NCBI GenBank assembly: GCA_003999685.1
Contig: CP021232.1
Coordinates: 1,116,001-1,180,000 of the forward strand
Reading direction: 5' to 3'
Origin: Taiwanofungus camphoratus
Lineage: Eukaryota > Basidiomycota > Agaricomycetes > Polyporales > Taiwanofungaceae
DNA length: 64,000 bases
Shown here: positions 58,704 to 64,000 of the stretch, one piece after another
Layout of the letters: every line of letters starts with the position of its first letter
Numbering within the stretch: the stretch's first letter is position 1
Notes under the pieces: generated by a model
Databases searched by the model: none
Seen by the model: only the letters and a program-made list of their open reading frames with translations
Told to the model about the DNA's origin: nothing
Position numbers and translations under genes: made by a program

Positions 58704-59870
58704 ATGACCTCATCGTCCGACTGCCCACAACACATTCCCATCCCGGGGCCGCCCCTGCGCTCAGCCATGAAGCAGCCCTCGCGCCCCTCTACACCGGCGC
58801 AGACACCCAGTTCACCGTTCCAGCGAAACTCACCATTGCCATCCGTATCCCCTCTCAGCCCGTCTTCCTCGCCCTGCACCCTCGCTACGCCAAATCCGAC
58901 GCCCCATAATGGCTCAAGCTCGTTGCTGCCCTCGCCATCCCCGCTGGTCGCTGCACAGGGCTACACGCCGAAGGTGTCGTTCGACACACTCGAGAACCCG
59001 CAGGCGAGCATGTTCTCGTACACGCTGCACGTGCAGAGCGACGGATACTTGCGCAACCGCGGCACCCGCGTGTTCCTTTGTGCGAGCAGCCCGGATGAGA
59101 GCGGTAAGCAGGCGCTCGACTGGGCGCTCGACGCGCTCGTTCAGGATGGAGACGAATTGATTGTCTTTCGTGGAGTGGATACGGAGGAACTGGGTGAGTG
59201 GCAAGATATTCATATATTCATATGGTATGGCTAAACGTCGACTGTGCAGAGAAAGACCATGACCAGTACCGCGAGGACGCGAGAGAACTCATGCGGCATA
59301 TCCAGGAGAAGTGCGTGGAGTATGACCCAGAACGCAAGGTGTTTATTTGTATATCTATATTTCTGTGTTCTTCAAGCATGTTCACGATTTCTAGCTCTCG
59401 ATCATTGTCGAATATATCGCAGGTAAAGTGTCACAGACAATCGATCGGCTCATCTCTCTCTACCGCCCCGACTCGATCGTTGTCGGCCAGCGGGCCCAGC
59501 GGAGTATGATGCAAGCGTGGGGCGCTGCGTTCGGTGCTCAAGGCAAGATAGGCAGCGTCTCCAAGTGCGTCTATCTCTAAACCGATTGCGGATGCATCAA
59601 CTGATGCTCCACGTATAGGTACTGCTTGAGCCACTCGCCCGTGCCAATCATCGTGGTGCGGCCGGAAAGCAAGGTACGCAAGACGATGGCGAAGCGCCGT
59701 GCGGACCCAAAGCGGGGGCAACACTTCGACGAGTGCGTTTCGGTTGTTCTCTGGCCTGTTTCACTTCTTGCTTCGTACGTGCGCTGATACCAGTATTCTG
59801 CAGGCTGACGAAGTCAAGAACGTCCAATGGGAGCCTGTCGGTCCCTATGGTCTCTACGATGACTCGATGA
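58704..59870 (+). CDS. Universal stress protein (UspA) domain protein
   Basis: The protein is about 310 residues. A Ser/Pro-rich N-terminus (starts MTSSSDCPQHIPIPGPPLRS) contains GYTPKVSFDTLENPQASMFS, seen in fungal Usp proteins. The Usp domain starts RGTRVFLCASSPDESGKQAL and continues DWALDALVQDGDELIVFRGV, EDARELMRHIQEKCVEY, TIDRLISLYRPDSIVVGQRA, ending GSVSKYCLSHSPVPIIVVRP. The pattern G-x2-R followed by G-S-V-S matches the ATP-binding motif of this fold. The last exon I read as HFDELTKSRTSNGSLS to STMTR, from the donor at about 59730 (GAC-GA/gtgcgt) to the acceptor at 59803; another frame stays open further but loses sense. Function: stress or nucleotide sensing, exact role unknown. Confidence 0.87.
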
Positions 59871-60424
59871 CCGCCCTTACTTCGTCAATGTTCACACATG
59901 CTCCTCTTTTCATTCCTATTTGGCATCTCCTTTTCCTTCGGATGGTCACACTGTCGTTGTATCGATACATTTGGACATCTCATTTCCTCACCGTCCTTAT
60001 TTATGGAGTGTCACCAGCTGTCAGATATCTGTCACTGGCCATAGAACGTCGTTTTCATACTGTTTGCATCGTCTGGTATTATTTGGTGATGTCTTGCAAA
60101 GCAAATGTTGACAATAATTCCTACGTCATTCTCAGATTGTTTGCAGGTAGATTTCAACTCTGTATGAATAAGAATATTTACTTGGTACAACACATACAGC
60201 ATTTGTCTTCAATTGACCACAAGTGTGCTATCCATAGGCGACGCGTGAGCGATTTTTATAAGGGCCTTAGCTTGCTAGCAATGCTAAGCCTATATTTGTG
60301 ATCTTGGTTTGCAACAGTTGAAATATATCTAGCCTACCTAGAGGGAAGGAGCTAGCAAGTAATCTAGATCATCTATCTATCTATCAGCACATGTTGGAAA
60401 ACAAACTCACAGGATTAAAAACAT
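59871..60424. other. Spacer, Usp gene to tRNA-Gly
   Basis: No gene was seen. A long plus-strand frame that overruns from the Usp gene is hydrophobic and AT-rich, and is judged 3' UTR. A possible hairpin (GGCCTTAGC with GCTAAGCC, about 60263-60291) and a short CTAT microsatellite (about 60371-60384) are present. Confidence 0.4.
60417..60421 (-). terminator. RNA polymerase III T-run after tRNA-Gly
   Basis: Five T residues on the minus strand stand three bases after the tRNA end. Confidence 0.75.
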
Positions 60425-60528
60425 TGCATTGTGGGGGAATCGAACCCCCGGCGGGTCGAAATTACTATGTAAGGCAATTTGGAAGCCATATGTGGCAACG
60501 ACCCAGGTTACCACTACCCCAACAATGC
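60425..60528 (-). tRNA. tRNA-Gly (GCC) with intron of about 33 bases
   Basis: The acceptor stem GCATTGT/ACAATGC pairs fully. The T arm is GGGGG-TTCGATT-CCCCC and position 73 is A. The anticodon stem is GGTCG/CGACC with loop TTGCCA plus T, giving anticodon GCC. An intron of about 33 bases follows position 37. The D arm contains GGGGTAGTGGTAACC. Confidence 0.93.
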
Positions 60529-61586
60529 ATAGGGACAATCCGATACATAGATATAATGTACATAATCCAACATCTGCAATGGAGCTTCATGCAAACTGTT
60601 TGGCAGATTATGAATAACTTTGCAACCACTCAATATTTTGGCCTCGAAATTTCTCTAGGACTGGGGGAAGCTCTTAGCTAGATGACCGAAATTTATTGCG
60701 TAGAGGAGTGTTTGTGAGAACAATCCCGAGTATCATACGCGATGACACCTTTATAAATTGGTTACATTGTATCGTTTCAACTTCGATGAACTTTGAAAAT
60801 ACTATTTTATCCATATCTGAACGAAGGTTTATAGGTTTTGTAATGATTGTGGTGCTCGGGACAGGATTTTTGCACTTCCTGTACGTTTTGCACTTCCCGT
60901 GAAGCTATAGTACTTCGACGTCGGCGATCCTCCACGTGACCATGAGAAGGGGCTTCTCGGACAAGGGACAATGGACAATGGCGACAAGTCACCTCACTTT
61001 ACTCTGCTGCCAGCAGACAATGGCACATATGTTCCATGGCACCAAGGAGACATAGAAAGTCAGTGAGGGGTAGATAATCTTTCATAATTATGGAAAATAG
61101 ACGGCCTAAAAATTGTAGCTAGCTCATGTTACCATATAGGGAAATTTATGCGTCGCTCCGGGACAGGCAGCAGATCGGGGACAGGGAACGTCGCCTAAGG
61201 TCGTAGAAGTACTTACAGTATGCCTGCGGAAGAAACCTTGTCAAGCAAGGTATTAATGCAAGACAGCCTCCATCAGTCTTAGGTTTGAGTTCTGGGATGA
61301 TCTCCCCATCATCATGCGATCACACATGAATACAAACACACGTAGAACATTTTGTGATGGTACAATGAAATGTATGTGTATACATTAGCTAGATGTGGTG
61401 ATAAGGGTGAAGGACGAGGAGAGGATGCGAGATACTTAGGTCCATGGCATGCCAGCACGGAGAATCCAACATTGTAATAAAAAAAGGAGACAAGACGCAA
61501 AGAAAGGAACACCAGTAGCCCATACAATACGGATATAATACAACAAGGAGCTAGCAATGCAAGGAAGTAAAGGAACGAGATTACGG
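60529..61586. other. Spacer, tRNA-Gly to Atg1 3' end
   Basis: About 1.06 kb, AT-rich, without a recognised gene. The right part (about 61312-61586) should be the Atg1 3' UTR. Confidence 0.4.
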
Positions 61587-64000
61587 CTATGGTGCTTCGA
61601 AATTGCGGGGTTCTAAGACGGGTACCTCCCAAGGTGGCGGATCGCGCTGCACGTCGTCCAGGTTCTTGTCGAGTCTGGCGTCTTTCAGCCGATCGCGATC
61701 GTTCATGCCCATGCGCACGCGACACCGTACTAGACGCAACTTGGTCCGCTTGATCCCTGTACAGATCCAAACAAGGGGATGTATCAGCTATGGAAGGAGG
61801 CATAGACCAGGAGTAATTATGTTGCAGTAATGTACGCACAGGTAGAGATGGTCGTACGGTCTTCCTCCATAAACGGATTGTCCTTCTGTAGCAGGTCGTC
61901 TTGCAGCGCGTATAGACACCAAAGTGACTCCTCGTACAGCTTCTCACATTCATCTCTGGACGTCGCCTGGTCAAGCAGCTCCTTGCGAGCAGCTGTCCGA
62001 CTCTGCATTCATTGTTGGTAATAGATACCAATTGCAAAAAATGTAACAACGCACCAGCATAAGAGCGCGGTCATATACGAGCTGATCGAGAAACGTCGGT
62101 GGACCTGTATACTGGGCAGGCAGCCAGGTCTTCACGAGCGCTGCACGCTCGTGACACTTGTTAAAGTGATCTTCGAACCACGTGAGCGCTGTAGATATAC
62201 GACCGTCACTATAACTTTGTGCAGGTGAAACACATACTAACCAACGCACCCTCATCGAATCCCTCGCTGACCTCGAACTCCCCATCGGGGTCGCGCATCT
62301 GCATATGCTCGTAATAATTACACAACTTCGTGACGCCATTCTGCGAAAATGACATGAGCAGCATATACAACGCGACGCACGTCATCGCGTTGTACTCCGC
62401 CTGTACGTCGGCATTCTTCCGCTTCAGGGCATGCCGTTCTGGCTCGCCCTCACGCCTGGTGAACTTTGTGGGATCTGGCAGTGGTTCTGCATAATCCGGA
62501 GAAAGGAAGTTGGACATTACCATTGAACATTGCGAGACGAGGAAGGCGGAGAAGATCAGCTTACTCTGCGGTATATTCTTCACATACTCATACATTTCGT
62601 CCGCCCAGTGTGTCAGCACCTCAGTCTTCTGCGCTAACTCCTCGAGAGACGCGAGTAGTTCATCCTCCATCGGATCACGTTCACCATTGATCTGCAGTCC
62701 TAGGCCTCGTCCCGAAATGATTGTCTGTCTTCTTGGCGAGGATGATGATGGCGTATATTCACGGTAGTACGGTGACGATCGCGTACCAGACGAGCCGAAG
62801 AGTTTCTTTGTAGCGATACTGAGCGCGCGGCTGAGAGCATTGGAGGGGGAACGCGAACCCAGGCTAGAGGGTGACGAAGACAGCGGAGGAGCATTTGGGT
62901 GTGGAGGTGGCGGAAAGGTGGTATTTGCGTTGGAGGGTGCGTCGAAGCCGGGATAGTCAGAAGTGCGGGGTCGCTCGTCCGTGAGTGGTGATGGCAGGGG
63001 TATGCGCCTATCTCGGAGGGGCCGCCGGCGTGCCGTGCTGATTTCTGGAGGAAATGCAGAAGCGCCGTCGGGAACCGTCTCAGCCACGCCAAGTCTGGAA
63101 TCCTTACCATCGACTGCTCGGTTCACCTCCACTGCCCTTCGATCGCCCACGAGCACATATTCGCGTCGCAACAAGCCGTCCTCTTCGGTTTCTCCGGGTA
63201 TAACAGAACCTTCTGTTTCTTCGGGCTTGGGAAGCGGTGATGTATCTAAACGAGGTGAAACAGGTAGTGATCTAGCCTCTTCTGCAACCCCGTTTGCACT
63301 GAATGATCACCCAGAGCAAACATTAGTCCTCTGCTGGAGGGAGAAATCCTTGCAGAAACATACCCATCACTAGTAGCAGCATCTTGCGGCCCGTTGCTTC
63401 CATTCACAACTTCACGTCTTCTAAAGTTGAACTTACTTGGAGGAATCATGGCTTTCGGGTCAAGCACCTCTGGCGGAATCACCTTGTGGTGCTGAGGAAT
63501 GACGGGCTGCCCATTTGGTAGGTACTCGTCCTCAACATCCGGCCACGCAGGCGGTTCCGGCGCAGGCCTGGGGAATTTCGACTTCGCCATGGCAGTGCTC
63601 CCGAAAAAGTCCTCAAAGCTGGAGCGCTCCGCGGGCAGACGCTTGAGCAGGTTGCGAATGAGCTTCTTGATATCGCTCGGGACGGGCTTGATCTCCTCAC
63701 CGCTCGCCGCTGCACGCGCCTGCGCCTGAGGATCCTCATCAGGGAACTTGATGCCCTTTGAGTTGTCGATCTTCTTGATTAGCTCGATGTGGTTCGATGC
63801 CCGGAATGGCGGCTTCCCCACAGTCATCTCGTACAGCACCGCCCCCACAGACCACAGGTCAGCCTTCGCGTCGTACTTCTCGTACCGCAGGATCTCGGGC
63901 GCCATGTACAATCTTCATACGTGAGAACATAAGATGTGAAACGCTGGAGGCGAGCGCACTCACGGTGAGCCACAGAGTGTTTCTGCCATCATTGCTTGAG
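61587..64000 (-). CDS. ATG1: Autophagy kinase Atg1 (Unc-51-like), C-terminal part; 5' end outside window
   Basis: The gene runs in from beyond the right edge, so only the kinase C-lobe and everything after it is seen. From the edge: [19 protein letters not shown] (activation-loop end with the APE motif, spliced across 63912-63963), [39 protein letters not shown] and [19 protein letters not shown], which fit Atg1/ULK kinases. A long Pro/Ser-rich linker follows, with [20 protein letters not shown]. Then come the C-terminal MIT domains that bind Atg13: [60 protein letters not shown] and [20 protein letters not shown], ending [15 protein letters not shown]. Atg1 starts autophagosome formation together with Atg13 and Atg17. 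About 720 residues lie inside the window. Confidence 0.92.

Noticed and set aside
60263-60291. Possible hairpin GGCCTTAGC/GCTAAGCC
   Set aside because: Imperfect and AT-flanked, with no T-run or partner gene; too weak to call a terminator or RNA.
59801-60301. Long hydrophobic continuation of the Usp gene
   Set aside because: Splicing from GA/gtgcgt to cag/GCTGACG puts the last exon in another frame, ending at 59870; the long frame is AT-rich and resembles 3' UTR.
1-64000. CRISPR arrays, LTR or virus-like elements, secondary-metabolite cluster
   Set aside because: No regularly spaced repeats, long terminal direct repeats, reverse transcriptase, integrase or capsid motifs were seen, and no core PKS, NRPS or terpene synthase gene is present.

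Overview
The window is nuclear DNA from a filamentous basidiomycete, most likely a mushroom-forming Agaricomycete. The genes are densely packed on both strands and cut by many short GT-AG introns of about 45-65 bases. The tRNA genes carry introns. The gene set includes NADPH oxidase, a CFEM protein, GT90 and GT69 glycosyltransferases, a fungal galectin remnant and GPI-anchor machinery. No bacterial operon, CRISPR array, LTR element or virus-like element was recognised. About 21 protein genes can be named by family, three tRNA genes are clear, and one small inverted-repeat transposon (MITE) is present.

Layout: 2.0-4.2 kb, GT90 (CAP10-type) glycosyltransferase (-). 5.0-7.8 kb, AMSH/STAMBP-type JAMM deubiquitinase (+). 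8.4-10.3 kb, carnosine N-methyltransferase-like protein with a His-rich insert (+). 10.5-12.8 kb, myo-inositol/sugar MFS transporter (-). 12.8-15.1 kb, sparse, with a possible decayed gene. 15.1-21.8 kb, two tandem-duplicated secreted GH28 pectinases enclosing a divergent cyclophilin and tRNA-Ala(UGC). 22.5-24.8 kb, NADPH oxidase of the NoxB type (+). 24.8-28.8 kb, sparse. 28.8-30.0 kb, bZIP factor (+). 32.5-34.4 kb, transaldolase-fold protein that appears to lack the catalytic residues (+). 35.8-38.3 kb, GPI11/PIG-F (+) facing a PHO13-type HAD phosphatase (-). 38.8-39.3 kb, ribosomal protein eL34 (-). 40.0-41.0 kb, a CpG-poor block. 41.5-43.1 kb, four-helix membrane protein (+). 43.7-44.4 kb, CFEM protein (-). 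45.1-45.9 kb, ribosomal protein eL31 (+). 46.2-51.0 kb, a divergent pair of GT69 (CAP59-type) and a membrane-anchored SGNH hydrolase. 51.5-53.6 kb, tRNA-Ala(CGC) (-) and COP9 subunit CSN1 (+). 54.2-54.8 kb, galectin fossil and MITE. 55.0-56.7 kb, Nop53 (-). 57.5-59.9 kb, divergent WW-domain protein and universal stress protein. 60.4 kb, tRNA-Gly(GCC) (-). 61.6-64.0 kb, C-terminal part of the autophagy kinase Atg1, running off the right edge (-).

Most of these are unrelated housekeeping genes. A cell-surface theme recurs: GT90, GT69 and SGNH resemble families first known from the cryptococcal capsule, and PIG-F and CFEM concern GPI-anchored proteins. GH28 and NoxB suit a fungus that lives on or decays plants. 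I saw no convincing new multi-gene system. The points most worth a second look are the pseudo-transaldolase, the GH28 duplication around an unrelated gene, the eL31 intron placed directly after the ATG, the two alanine tRNAs that differ in their mature bodies only at the wobble base, and the MITE with a doubled end.
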